The translations under genes were made by a program, and so were the position numbers. Of a DNA stretch of 64,000 nucleotides, positions 54,949-64,000 are shown one piece after another. The DNA is taken from assembly GCA_033439685.1 (NCBI GenBank), contig JAUEDM010000005.1, positions 2,666,001 through 2,730,000 of the forward strand, in the 5' to 3' direction. Each line of letters opens with the position of its first letter. Positions within the stretch are counted from its first letter, which is position 1. The notes below the pieces were generated by a model. That model was not told the DNA's origin, ran no database searches, and saw nothing but the letters and a program-made list of their open reading frames with translations. Origin of the DNA: Apodospora peruviana (Eukaryota > Ascomycota > Sordariomycetes > Sordariales > Lasiosphaeriaceae).

Positions 54949-55657
54949 AAAATGGGGGAGAGAGGCGATACGGAACGGCCGTCTGGCCTCGCTGAGTACA
55001 AGAAGCGAAGCGAAACGAGTTAGTCGTAAAGGGCCCTGAATACGTTTGACATGTGACAAACACTCGAGGTTGGGATGAGGTTACGGCAGGCACGAGATCA
55101 AGCGTGCAGGTGGTGGCACTTGTGTGGAATAGCGCACTGATGGGCTCGTCCGCCGTGTTAGAGATGGATACATACCTTACCTGGCTGGGATTGATCCATC
55201 GGAAATGGACATTGAAGTGGGTTTGGGCGGTACGTGTCGCGAGACCTTTTTTTTGTCTCTTTGGATCATACTTTACGCGTTGGATCTGGGACGATCGTGC
55301 GGAAGGACGGATAGAGTCCGCGATACCTAGGTTAACAACCTTTATCTAGGATATTCGTTACGTAACGATTTAGATGGAGAGGAATTGGTCTGGTCTGGTC
55401 TGGAGCTGCAGAGCAACAGGCAGCATAGTGCAGCACTGGGAATGGCAGGTATCCTCCTTAGAGAAAACAAGAAAAGTCGTGAACATTTCTCCCTCTCCAG
55501 AAACATAAAGGGTGGATATTAACAGTGCCCATGACTCCGAAAAGCCACCGTCCATCCACCTGTCTATCTAACACAAGGTCTACAGGTAACATAGGTAAAC
55601 AAAGCCGAAAGGGGTTTCAGGATGATGTTAACACACAAGTGAACTGAAGTAAAGAAC

Positions 55658-56836
55658 CTAGCCGCCCATCGACCCCTCGCGCAAATGCTTCTCCTTCAGC
55701 CTCTTCTCCTGCTTCATGAACTCCCTGATCCCAACCGGCACATTCTTATACAGCTCCTCATCCCAAAAGTCCTTAGCCTCGATCACTCCCGACGAGAAAC
55801 TACCGCCGCCATCATCATCCATGCTCACCGCACCTGCACCTGCACCTGCACCACCACCACCACCACCACCACTGTCGAGCTCATGTACACTCAAATTCTG
55901 TGCTTGCATACTGGCCTCAACAGCAGCCATCTGTCCGCCGCCGCCCATCTCCTGCGCTCGTAGGCGGCGCTCGGCCTCGCCAGACTTGGCCGCCCACTCC
56001 TCCATGTCATCCCTAAACCGATCCCAGACGCAGTTGACGCACCCGCTCATGCAGCAGTTATCCGGCTCCTCGGGTTTGGGCGGGACCAAGACGCCCGCGA
56101 TCAGCCGGCTCTGGGTGCGGATGGCGGCGAGGCGCTCGGCGCGCTCGGCGGGGCCGACTAGGCGGGAGCCGAAGACGACACGGGCGCGGCTCTGTGGGTC
56201 ATTGTCGTTAGATATATTCGTTCGGTCTTCGGAGGTGAGGGAAGTGGATATGGATGGAGGAGAGGAGGGTTCAAGAGGTTCGGGGGGTTCAACGATAGAA
56301 GTAGTAGAAGTAGTGGTATCAGAAGAAGTAGGTGTGACGGACTTGGCCTTTCTGGTGGTGTTGTTGCGGGTTCGCTTGGCTGGTGCTGCGGCGGGCGTTG
56401 CTGCTTCTTGTCGTGGTGATGGTGTAGACGGAGTGGATGAGGTTTGCTTGGGAGGTGCTGCCGTGGGTTCGGCCTCCTTCTTGATGGGAGCCGGCGTGGG
56501 TGCTGCCGCCTGTTTGGGTGCTGCCGCGGGCTCGGCTTCCTTCTTCTTGATAGGGGCCGGTGTTGGTGCCGCTGCAGGCTTGGGTGGCTCGGCGGGCTCG
56601 ACGGTGGCCGTCTTGGGCGGCACCTCGGGCTTCCGCTCCGGGATGGGCTGCGGCGTGCGCAGGATGCTCTCGTAAAAGGGGCCGATGGGGTGCGCCTGCT
56701 CCTTTGACGGGTCAATTGGCGACGGGGGAGAGGTGTCCTTGGTGGGCGGTGTCGCGAAGGCGCGTCGCCCAAGACTGTTGCCGGTCAGAGACCGTGCCGC
56801 CGGTCGCGCTGCCGCGCCGAAGATGCTTCTCCGCAT
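55658..56836 (-). CDS. Oxidoreductase-like domain protein (OXLD1/PF09791 family), mitochondrial
   Basis: Intronless, 392 aa from ATG 56836. The N-terminus MRRSIFGAAARPAARSLTGN is Arg/Ala/Ser-rich without acids, a mitochondrial targeting sequence. A long Pro/Ala/Lys-rich linker with repeated APTPAPIKK units follows. The family core is VPPKPEEPDNCCMSGCVNCV then WDRFRDDMEEW, with the CCxSGCxxCVWD cysteine motif of PF09791 (human OXLD1, yeast YPL107W). A Gly tract from a CAC triplet repeat and a C-terminal KDFWDEELYKNVPVGIREFM helix complete it. The function of the family is unknown despite its name. Confidence 0.9.
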   Translation of the reverse strand: MRRSIFGAAARPAARSLTGNSLGRRAFATPPTKDTSPPSPIDPSKEQAHPIGPFYESILRTPQPIPERKPEVPPKTATVEPAEPPKPAAAPTPAPIKKKEAEPAAAPKQAAAPTPAPIKKEAEPTAAPPKQTSSTPSTPSPRQEAATPAAAPAKRTRNNTTRKAKSVTPTSSDTTTSTTSIVEPPEPLEPSSPPSISTSLTSEDRTNISNDNDPQSRARVVFGSRLVGPAERAERLAAIRTQSRLIAGVLVPPKPEEPDNCCMSGCVNCVWDRFRDDMEEWAAKSGEAERRLRAQEMGGGGQMAAVEASMQAQNLSVHELDSGGGGGGGAGAGAGAVSMDDDGGGSFSSGVIEAKDFWDEELYKNVPVGIREFMKQEKRLKEKHLREGSMGG

Positions 56837-57577
56837 GGTTGCTTTGGAGTTGACGGGAAGATAAATTAAGTTTCGTTAGCTGCTACTAGTAAGAGAGCTA
56901 GCAGCCAACTCGAAAAGGGTAAAGTTTGTTTATGGATGGAAGTGTCGACAGTATCACGTCAGTGGTGAATGTCAATGCCTTGAAGATGGTGATGGGTGGG
57001 TGGATCTCGAAGGGAGAAAGGACGGTTCGGACGACGATAACGATGAAATTTCAAGATTCGGCTGCTCAGTGTCCGATGCGCGCGACTTTTTTTTCTTAGC
57101 GGACTGGGGACCGACTGCTCCCGGGGACCCCACGTCATACCCAAGCCAGGGGTGTCTATCAGCCACTGTGAGAAGCCAAGCCCGTCCCGCCACAGCCCCT
57201 CACTAACAGAGGTACCTTTATGTGCGATATCATGAACTACTCTCTACCTTAGGCACCGGGGAGAACAACACAGACAACAAGCAAATAAATAGCTTATCGG
57301 GTCATGGCTGATCTTCAGTTTGATTATTGAGTGAATTGAGCTTCGTTAGACAGTCACTGTTTTTTAGGGGTTTGTTTTTGCGGAAACTGTTGTTGCCAAG
57401 ACATCTTTCTGAACAAAGCATCTCCAAGACAGCCCCCTGCAACTCCAGCAAAGACGCGCCGAACTACACCAACCCGGAATATTCAAGCACGAACACCCAC
57501 ACACAACCACGCGATCCGACGCGTTAAACAGCAGAATATCGCGCCGAAGGACATTGCGACTACGATGATGTGAAGAA
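56837..57577. promoter_or_regulatory. divergent promoter region
   Basis: Separates the OXLD1-like gene (-) from the large nuclear-type protein (+). Contains a GGTACCTTTA motif at 57211. No gene seen. Confidence 0.45.
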
Positions 57578-59797
57578 ATGGAGTCCTCAGCGCCCAAAAG
57601 GCGCAGAGTATCGCCACGAACCGCAGTTTCTCTTCCACCCACCCAAGCCGAGACGACCACACCCCAGGACTCGCCCTCTAACCCCGGTGCTGGCGCAAAG
57701 CGGCCGTCATTTGCGTCTCCCACGAGGGCAAGCCTCCAGAGATACAACCCCGGAATACTCGAGCGACGATCAAGCTCTAAGCCGCGAAGATCAGAACATG
57801 AACCTGAACCTGTACCCGAGCAGGATGCCCCGCCCTCTGCGTCGCGCCCGGATACCGCCCAGAGCAACGACGGCTTATCACAAGCGTTGGCGGCGCACAT
57901 AGCGAGCCAGCCTGTCCCTGACGTTGGGAGTGGTGAAGCTACTTTAGAGCAAGGTCGAGGCAATGAAGGAGGAGAGTCGAGTTATATCCGATCCCCGGCT
58001 AGGAGACCGGGACGGCCGTCAAGACCTCCTGCTCCACCACCTCCACCACCCGGCCTCGTTGAAGATGATGAGGACGACATCCTGTTGAACCCATTTGCCC
58101 GCAGAGGACTACGCCGATCAACAGAGGGATACATTCCTGAGATCCCCCTGGAGGAGATGCCTGAGCCTGAGCTCCCACCTACCCCTGAGCATCCCGATCC
58201 AGTCGTTAGCACGCCTCCGTCTGGCATACACAGCACGCCCTCCAAGCGTCCCAAGAGAAGCCAGTACTTGGCCCAGAGGCTGAAGGGTTCCTCGTCGCCG
58301 CTTAAGCAACCTGTGTTCGGCAAGCCGTCACCGACGAAACCGACCAAAGGATCGAAGCTGCGCCGTCAAGTCACGCCGCCTGGTCTACAGTTCACCACGG
58401 CAGAACTGCGCTGTCTGCCTCCGTTAGACGACCCGGATGCGGACAAGAAGCGTCTGCGAGATTCTCTCAGAGCCGAGGTCACGGCGTTAGAGCGCGACAT
58501 CGGCTTCGCCAGCAACGAGAACGAGCGCATCCGACGAGCGCGCCTGGCCAACCGCTCGCCGTCGCCGCCTCCGAATGCTTCCGAGATCATTGGAGTCCTC
58601 CGGCGCCACGCTCTTCCGCCGGAAGACGACAGAAAGAGAGCAGAAGAAAAAGAAGACCCGTCGACAGCATGGCTCCGCGCCGCGCTGCTGAACCCGATTG
58701 CGTTCTTACCGTTCAGCAAGACCTCCGCGGTGCCATTCACATTACCCTTACCGCCACAAGACAACAATGACAAAGCAAAGGACGAAGAGCCGAAACCGAT
58801 ATCCCACCGCCCTCTCCCCATGACAGCCGCCGAAGCCCTTCCTTACCTACAAGTCTTCACGCCCCTGGCATTCACCTCGCACGTCGCCCCTTTGCCTCAA
58901 GAAACCGACAACGAGCCGCTCTTCCAGCGCCATTCCATCTCGGCAACATCCACCGCCCCGCGTGGAATTTTTACCGCGAGGCTGGAAATGACGGTCAACA
59001 CCAAGACGATGGCCATTACGGAGCTTGCGGTCCCGCGGCTCGATCCTGCCGCCGTGGCGGAACTCGGTCCGTTTATCGAGAGCGTGGTGTCGACCAAACC
59101 CCCGCGCAGCAGTGGGCTGACGAATAATGTCAGTGTGCTTTGCTGGGCCATGGGCGAGTGGCTGCGCATCGCGGTGCAAAGAGCTAAGGTCTGGCGGGTT
59201 TTGGAGGCTGAGCTGGGCGGGGACAAGGAGAGGCTGATCGAAATGGTTGCTAAGACCAGGCTGAGGAAGAAGAATCAGAAACGGAAGAGGAGGAATGTTG
59301 ATGGGGAGGAGCAGGATGAGGATGTCGAGGATGAGATTGCATCTTTGGGTGGCGGGAAGGATTCGACAGAAGCGCTGCTGTCGTTCATGGGCAGGACGAG
59401 TATGGACTTTGAGATTCCTGTGCTTGATCACAGCGTCACCACAACAAAGGGCAAGAAGAAAGCCGAGTCCAATCAGGATGATGAGGATAGTGTGTACTCG
59501 ATGCTTCGCGTGCAGTGGCGCATCGAGTTTGACTGGACGGGCGAAGCGCGGAGCAGGATTGGCGTTTTGGTCGGCGTGCCGGGCAAATGTGAGTTTCTTC
59601 AGCCGCACACGGAATTAATACAAACCGAAGGCGTTTGCTAATAAGAAGAAACAGGGCACAAACACGACGAACGGGGCGAGCTTTTCGGGATCCCGAAACT
59701 CTTTGACGAGCTTGTCCAGGACGGCGGCGAGGATCCGCTGACCGCTGTGCGGACGGTGGTTTCTCTTCTAGCCGGGGAGCAGCAGGTACGACCATAA
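57578..59797 (+). CDS. nuclear-type protein, possible kinetochore (CENP-P/O-like) subunit, 2 exons
   Basis: Exons 57578-59588 and 59655-59797 give 717 aa; intron GTGAGT...AAACAG. A second splice at the final GTACGA is possible. The first 300 residues are disordered and basic (MESSAPKRRRVSPRT), with Pro-rich and acidic stretches. A short coiled coil follows (DSLRAEVTALERDIGF), then a β-rich region (ALPYLQVFTPLAFTSHV, GIFTARLEMTVNTKTMAITE, LAVPRLDPAAVAELGPFIES) with VLCWAMGEWLRIAVQRAKVW. The order coiled coil, β-sheet, then helix with WAMGEW resembles double-RWD inner-kinetochore proteins (CENP-P/Ctf19 or CENP-O/Mcm21). A lysine-rich insert (RLRKKNQKRKRRN) could be a nuclear signal. The kinetochore assignment is tentative. 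Confidence 0.6.
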
Positions 59798-60781
59798 CGG
59801 TTGGCAATATAATGATGTCGGTATAACACAGATATTACTGCCTGCGGGTTTGTTTCTGTGGCAAGGTACTCCGTACCTATGTTGACGGCTCTTTTGTTTG
59901 ATGTCGGCAGGGAGCAGTTTAGATTCCTACGATTTCAAGCCTGGCAAGCGAGTTAGCGAGTGGTCTAGCTGGAAAGGGGAAAGTGAAACGGACACGCTTG
60001 CACAGGACTTGTCATCATCTCTTACACGGCATGCAAAAAAAGGAGTATATGGGATATGTATAGGTGTATGTGTATGACTGGATGACTACCTACCTAGCTG
60101 GTGTTCGGCGTCGGTAATAGTTGACATTTGGGCGCGTGTGGGAGCTCTGTAGGAGGTTATCTTGCCCAGTTTCTAACAGAATACAACGGTCACATGCTAC
60201 TCCGTCTGTGTCTTTTTGCCTCATGGGTTGTTGCATTATGTTTGTTGGACAGCCATTTCTCACGCACAATGGGCTAGGCTGGAGAGGCGTAGTACAGTCA
60301 AGATTCGATCCTCGATGCTGCTTCAGCTCCCCGCTACCTGCTGCCATGGACTTTGCCCAAGCTCAGAACTGAAGGTAGGAGAAGAGTGCATTCGTAAAGG
60401 GCTAACTTGAAGCCTGGAGTCTATCCTGGCGCTGAGGTTCCCAGTCCGTCGACCTGTTCGCTATATGTAAGCATGTGCCTCTTCATTTCCCCCGGCGCCA
60501 GCCGTTGTACAAAATGGTAGTTTGACCTGTTTTTTTTTTGCCTATTATCTGTTCTGTCTTGGCTCTTTTCCCCAGGGTCACTCTTACAGCGCCGCCAAAC
60601 CTAACAACAAAGCCCATCCACAGTCCTCTCTGGCCCAATCAATGACCAGTCATGCAAAAATTATAGCAGCGAAAATGGCGATGTGATGGCAATGTAATGC
60701 TTGCTCTTTCTTTCCGTCGAGTTCCAAAATACATCATGATATTATAGTCGTCATCATCCTCCAGTCTGTATATGTGCCCGT
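59798..60781. other. intergenic region
   Basis: 3' flanks of convergent genes. An inverted AAGGTACTCCGTACCTAT is at 59864-59881. No gene recognised. Confidence 0.45.
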
Positions 60782-61206
60782 TCAATCAACGTCAACGCCC
60801 TTCGCCCTGAGATCGGCCTTGGCCATCTTGATCTCGTCCATCAGCTCGGCGTACGCCTCGGGCGTGTCGCGGAAGGTGGCCAGTCCGTAACCGAGGCGGA
60901 AGAGAAGCCAGGCGCCGAAAGAGACGAGAAGCCAGAAGGGGAGCTATAATTCAATCATCCCATCAGCATTGACTAGGCTTAAAAGAAGGGGGTTCAGGGG
61001 GGGAAACGCACCACGGGGATGATTTCCTTTTGGAGGACAGTCGGCAGGGGAATCAGTTCGAAGTAGAGGGAGAGATATAGCTATACGCATTCATAGTTGA
61101 AATGTTAGTGAGTTGGCCGCCGGTTGGAAGATAGATGGGAGGGTGGTGTTCGGCATACCGAGCTCACGAGGAGCGCAATCGAGATGGTCTGTTGCGCGCG
61201 TGTCAT
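60782..61206 (-). CDS. dpm3: Dolichol-phosphate mannosyltransferase subunit 3 (3 exons)
   Basis: Exons 61159-61206, 61012-61080 and 60782-60943 give 92 aa, all joined in phase 0; donors are GTATGC and GTGCGT. Each exon is too short to stand out alone. The protein reads MTRAQQTISIALLVSS, LYLSLYFELIPLPTVLQKEI, IPVLPFWLLVSFGAWLLFRL, GYGLATFRDTPEAYAELMDE and a charged tail. That is two membrane helices followed by the conserved FxxxPEAxxEL cytosolic helix of Dpm3 (PF08285), at the family's usual length. Dpm3 anchors and stabilises catalytic Dpm1 at the ER membrane, where dolichol-phosphate-mannose is made for N-glycans, O-mannosylation and GPI anchors. Confidence 0.95.
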
Positions 61207-62267
61207 CGTGTCTGTCTGTACTCGTTTCTATTGTTAGAATCGAGCGGTAACAATAAATTAAAGATCGCACCATACATACAAACGGAATGGGCGAGAGAGA
61301 GACGATGCCGGCGTGGTGTGGTGTCGTGGGTGTCGAGTCGTTAAGCTGCTGGGATGGCCTGGCCAGGGGGTCTGGACACTTTTCTGGAGATGCCGCGATG
61401 AGAGACCGCGCGGGTGAGAGGGAAGCGCGTTTTCGGTTGCCGGTCCGATAAGAGATAAGGGTTAGGGTTATTCTTGGATAAACATACCCCTTTTCTACCC
61501 CTTTTTCTTACCAGCAGATGAAATAAGCAACAGTGGCGAGCACCACTCGATAAATCTTAGGTGCTTTATGCATCACCAATATATCAATAGAAAATTTCAA
61601 ACATCCAACATTGCTGACAGAAATTCACGCAAATCTGTGCTGAAACCTACCGCGTTTTCTGAGCCCCAGACTCAGCAGAGCGCATATCTAATCAGCTTGA
61701 CATATTGGGCTTTAAATTTGTCTCAAGTAACTTAGATCTCTAAAATTCTAGTTGTTTTGAATTGTCAATGGGCCCTCCACAAGTCTCGCGAGGGTGAAGA
61801 GCCAGGAAAGGTGAATGCCTGCTCATAGTCACGAAGTATATATCTTTGCTGATCAACCCACAGCTCTGGTTCTCTAGCTGGTTGGTGACACTATGAATAA
61901 ACATGTCGCCAGGCCCAATCTTGGCAATTAGGGTCCTCTTTTTGATCCTTGCCGTGGTCACTACCTAGTTGGTAGACGGTCACAAATGCGAAAGCTCAGG
62001 ACCGCATTCGCATTACGGACGGATCACTAGTCAAGTTTGCAGGACGGCATAGTTAGCTCTTGTCTAGACAGGTAGTACTTACATGTGTCGATGGTTTGTG
62101 GCTCATTACATCCGACAGGCAACATATGAGTAAATGTAATGACATTTTCTGGCTTCTTATCTAGATGGATAAATATATCTGAGAGACCGTACAGTTCATC
62201 GTGTTCATCTCCTCCAATAAACGAAACACGCATCAAAAAGACTTTAGAGACCTCTACTGCGTTTCTG
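61207..62267. other. intergenic region with telomere-like motif
   Basis: AT-rich from 61.5 to 62.2 kb. No gene recognised. TAAGGGTTAGGGTTA lies at about 61456-61470, roughly 250 bp upstream of dpm3. Confidence 0.45.
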
Positions 62268-63077
62268 CTAACTGCCCTCAAGTTTGTTCCTCCGCTTTTG
62301 CTCAGCCATCCGCATGGCCTGTTTGCACGACTTCGGCGTGGGCATAGCGCCGTCCTTCTCTAGGATGCCCTTGAGAATTCTCGACATCGGACCGAGTTTA
62401 GGGTAGTACCGAAGAAACTCTCCGGCATGACCACCGGAGTTGTTCGCACCAGCTCCAGCCTGTCGCTCCAGATCCAGCTGCCGCTGGACGTGTTTTCGAG
62501 CCCTGCGAGTCGACACGATAATGTAATCCAGCGCCCAGACTGACCACACCACCCACCAGACGATGGTGTAAATAACTGCCAACGGCCAGAGCAGTACCAA
62601 ACTAAAGACGATGAGAACGAGCAGAACCTGCGCACCGAGCCTTTTCCATCCACCACCAACTCCAGGCTCCTGGTTAATGGCTTCTGTCATCATACGTCGT
62701 GCGCCACTGGCATCAACTCCCTCCTCCTGTGCGACATGTCGATTCGGATTAACAGCACCATGGCGTGTGCTCGGCGGGCTGGTATTGGACCGGTACACTC
62801 GTTCAGGCCTGGTGATTCCGGCCCGCGGGTAATCCTCAGGACGAATAGTAGCCGGACGGTTGAGTTGAAGGGGCCTGAGAGGAACGCTGCGGGTGGTAGT
62901 CAGTTGTACCCCCGCAGCGGTGACGTTCAATCTCTGGATGAACAGCGGATACTCAGCCTCGTCGCTGAATCGGTAGCCGACCCACCGGAGCCCGGTGGCC
63001 ATGTAGAATGCGCAGAGGGCGATGACGGTAGTGACGGCGACGACGAAGCTAAGGACGGATGTCTTGCTGTCTGCCAT
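62268..63077 (-). CDS. hypothetical membrane protein, 269 aa
   Basis: Intronless from ATG 63077. An N-terminal hydrophobic helix (TSVLSFVVAVTTVIALCAFY) may be a signal anchor. A polar Arg/Pro-rich region follows. A long hydrophobic block comes next (AQVLLVLIVFSLVLLWPLAV, IYTIVWWVVWSVWALDYIIV), enough for two close helices. The C-terminus is basic (STRRARKHVQRQ; KQAMRMAEQKRRNKLEG). No family recognised. Confidence 0.6.
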   Translation of the reverse strand: MADSKTSVLSFVVAVTTVIALCAFYMATGLRWVGYRFSDEAEYPLFIQRLNVTAAGVQLTTTRSVPLRPLQLNRPATIRPEDYPRAGITRPERVYRSNTSPPSTRHGAVNPNRHVAQEEGVDASGARRMMTEAINQEPGVGGGWKRLGAQVLLVLIVFSLVLLWPLAVIYTIVWWVVWSVWALDYIIVSTRRARKHVQRQLDLERQAGAGANNSGGHAGEFLRYYPKLGPMSRILKGILEKDGAMPTPKSCKQAMRMAEQKRRNKLEGS

Positions 63078-64000
63078 GTCTGTTGTGGGGAGGTATTAAG
63101 ACAAAACCTGGGAGCAGCTCTGCGGGGATCGCTTGGATCTCTTCTGGCTTGTTGGCTCTGAACAACTGCTCTCGCTGCTTCGAAACCTGTAGGTTCCGGT
63201 GCAATGCAATAATGTAACTTGCTTGATAGCGAATAATTCAAGGTAAAATTTAGGTGGCTGTAGACGGCTCCGAAGGAAGGAACGAAAGTTGTGGGAAGGG
63301 TAAACTTCCGGGGCCCGGAGGTGGCTTTCACGACAGGAGCCTGTGGGCTTAAACACCCCCTCCAGTCACTCAAAGATAAGATACCCAGATACCGTTTGGA
63401 TCTTAGCTTCCATGACAGCTTATGTGAGGTAAGGAAGGCAGGTAGGTAGGTACCTTAGCAACCACGACGGGCTTGACCCAACCGGTGCCGACCTTGCCGC
63501 CAAACCCAACGGCGTCAAATGTACAGCCTGAACCAGCAAAAGAAAAAACCTTGTTTCATAAGCCGTCAGCGTTCAAGGGGATATCACATGGCAATGGCAC
63601 GAAGCAAGCCACCCAAGCCAAGGTCCAGAAAAAGAGTTAAAGAGATGATGGGGCACTGACAGACACCCCCCTTTTCTTCAATTTCAGAGTATTGGTAAGT
63701 ACCTAGGTCTCTACACCCCTCAGCAAGCAGGCCGTAGCATGCCATAATGGTCCATTATGGTAGGGACCTGGACATACCTCTACAAAGCAGGTTCATCGTG
63801 AATAACCACCACCGACAGTCAGCATTCGACACACCCTAACGTCAGTCACCAACCACACCTTCCATAGAAACATTCACGATGTAAGGCGCCATGGGTATGC
63901 ACCGCATTCGACACGGTCCATCCATCCGTAAAACAAACCGCAGGCCTTTCCCTCCCCTCCCTGGTGGTATCAAAAAGTACACGAAAATGTGTCTGAGGCG
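63078..64000. other. intergenic region at the window end
   Basis: Contains a run of TAGG units ending in TAGGTACCTTAG (63447-63458) and a perfect palindrome CCATAATGG-T-CCATTATGG (63742-63760). No gene recognised. Confidence 0.45.

Noticed and set aside
55716..56675. Plus-strand 319-codon frame across the OXLD1-like gene
   Set aside because: Antisense shadow of a gene with a clear mitochondrial signal and Cys motif.
58847..59608. Minus-strand 253-codon frame inside the 717-aa gene
   Set aside because: Antisense shadow; no motif, while the sense frame splices cleanly to a second exon.
1..64000. CRISPR array, bacterial operons or an integrated virus
   Set aside because: Spliceosomal introns, snRNA genes and fungal protein families show eukaryotic nuclear DNA; no spaced direct repeats, capsid, polymerase or transposase genes were seen.

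Overview
The window reads as nuclear DNA of a filamentous ascomycete (Pezizomycotina, probably a Sordariomycete; this is inference). Coding regions are GC-rich and are cut by 45-80 bp introns with GTRNGT donors and CTAAC/CTGAC branch sites. The families present (fungal rhodopsin/PTH11-like, Zn2Cys6 regulators, DUF1996, DUF7924, DUF3433, DUF924) are typical of this group. Genes lie on both strands, are separated by 0.3-3 kb of non-coding DNA, and do not form operons.

Layout. 0.2-6.3 kb: a secreted-type FAD/berberine-bridge-like oxidase (-) and a seven-helix rhodopsin-like protein (+). 7.3-11.5 kb: weak hypothetical genes, including a damaged Q/E-rich gene. 11.6-17.3 kb: a classical short-chain dehydrogenase, an uncharacterised 350-aa protein and a PAQR/haemolysin-III membrane receptor (all -). 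18.9-21.7 kb: a single-pass membrane protein (+) and a DUF924 protein (-). 23.2-25.1 kb: a frameshifted DUF7924 gene. 26.3-26.5 kb: the U2 spliceosomal RNA (-). 27.8-29.0 kb: a PLAC8 Cys-rich protein and a tail-anchored hypothetical (-). 29.6-34.5 kb: a small accessory block with an AflR-like Zn2Cys6 protein, a poly-Q protein, a second Zn2Cys6 regulator and a short-chain dehydrogenase. 35.6-40.0 kb: a Gly-rich protein with DnaJ-type zinc repeats, a 384-aa protein of unknown role and a cytochrome b561 protein (all -). 41.6-41.8 kb: the U1 spliceosomal RNA (+). 43.0-47.5 kb: gene relics flanking a DUF1996 secreted protein. 48.6-53.3 kb: two low-complexity hypotheticals. 54.1-61.2 kb: housekeeping genes, namely hypoxanthine/xanthine phosphoribosyltransferase (+), an OXLD1-like mitochondrial protein (-), a possible kinetochore protein (+) and the 92-aa Dpm3 subunit (-, three tiny exons). 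62.3-63.1 kb: a membrane protein (-).

The most notable non-protein content is the pair of snRNA genes, U1 and U2, 15 kb apart in otherwise gene-poor stretches. Each has a TATA box about 55-58 bp upstream of the RNA 5' end. Two of roughly 25 introns resolved here use GC-AG borders. Several loci (DUF7924, DUF3433, the Q-rich gene, the Gly-rich zinc-repeat gene and a small relic at 43.0 kb) each need a 1-2 bp correction to read through. That means either gene decay or small indel errors in the assembly. Exon borders were deduced by eye from splice signals and family continuity.
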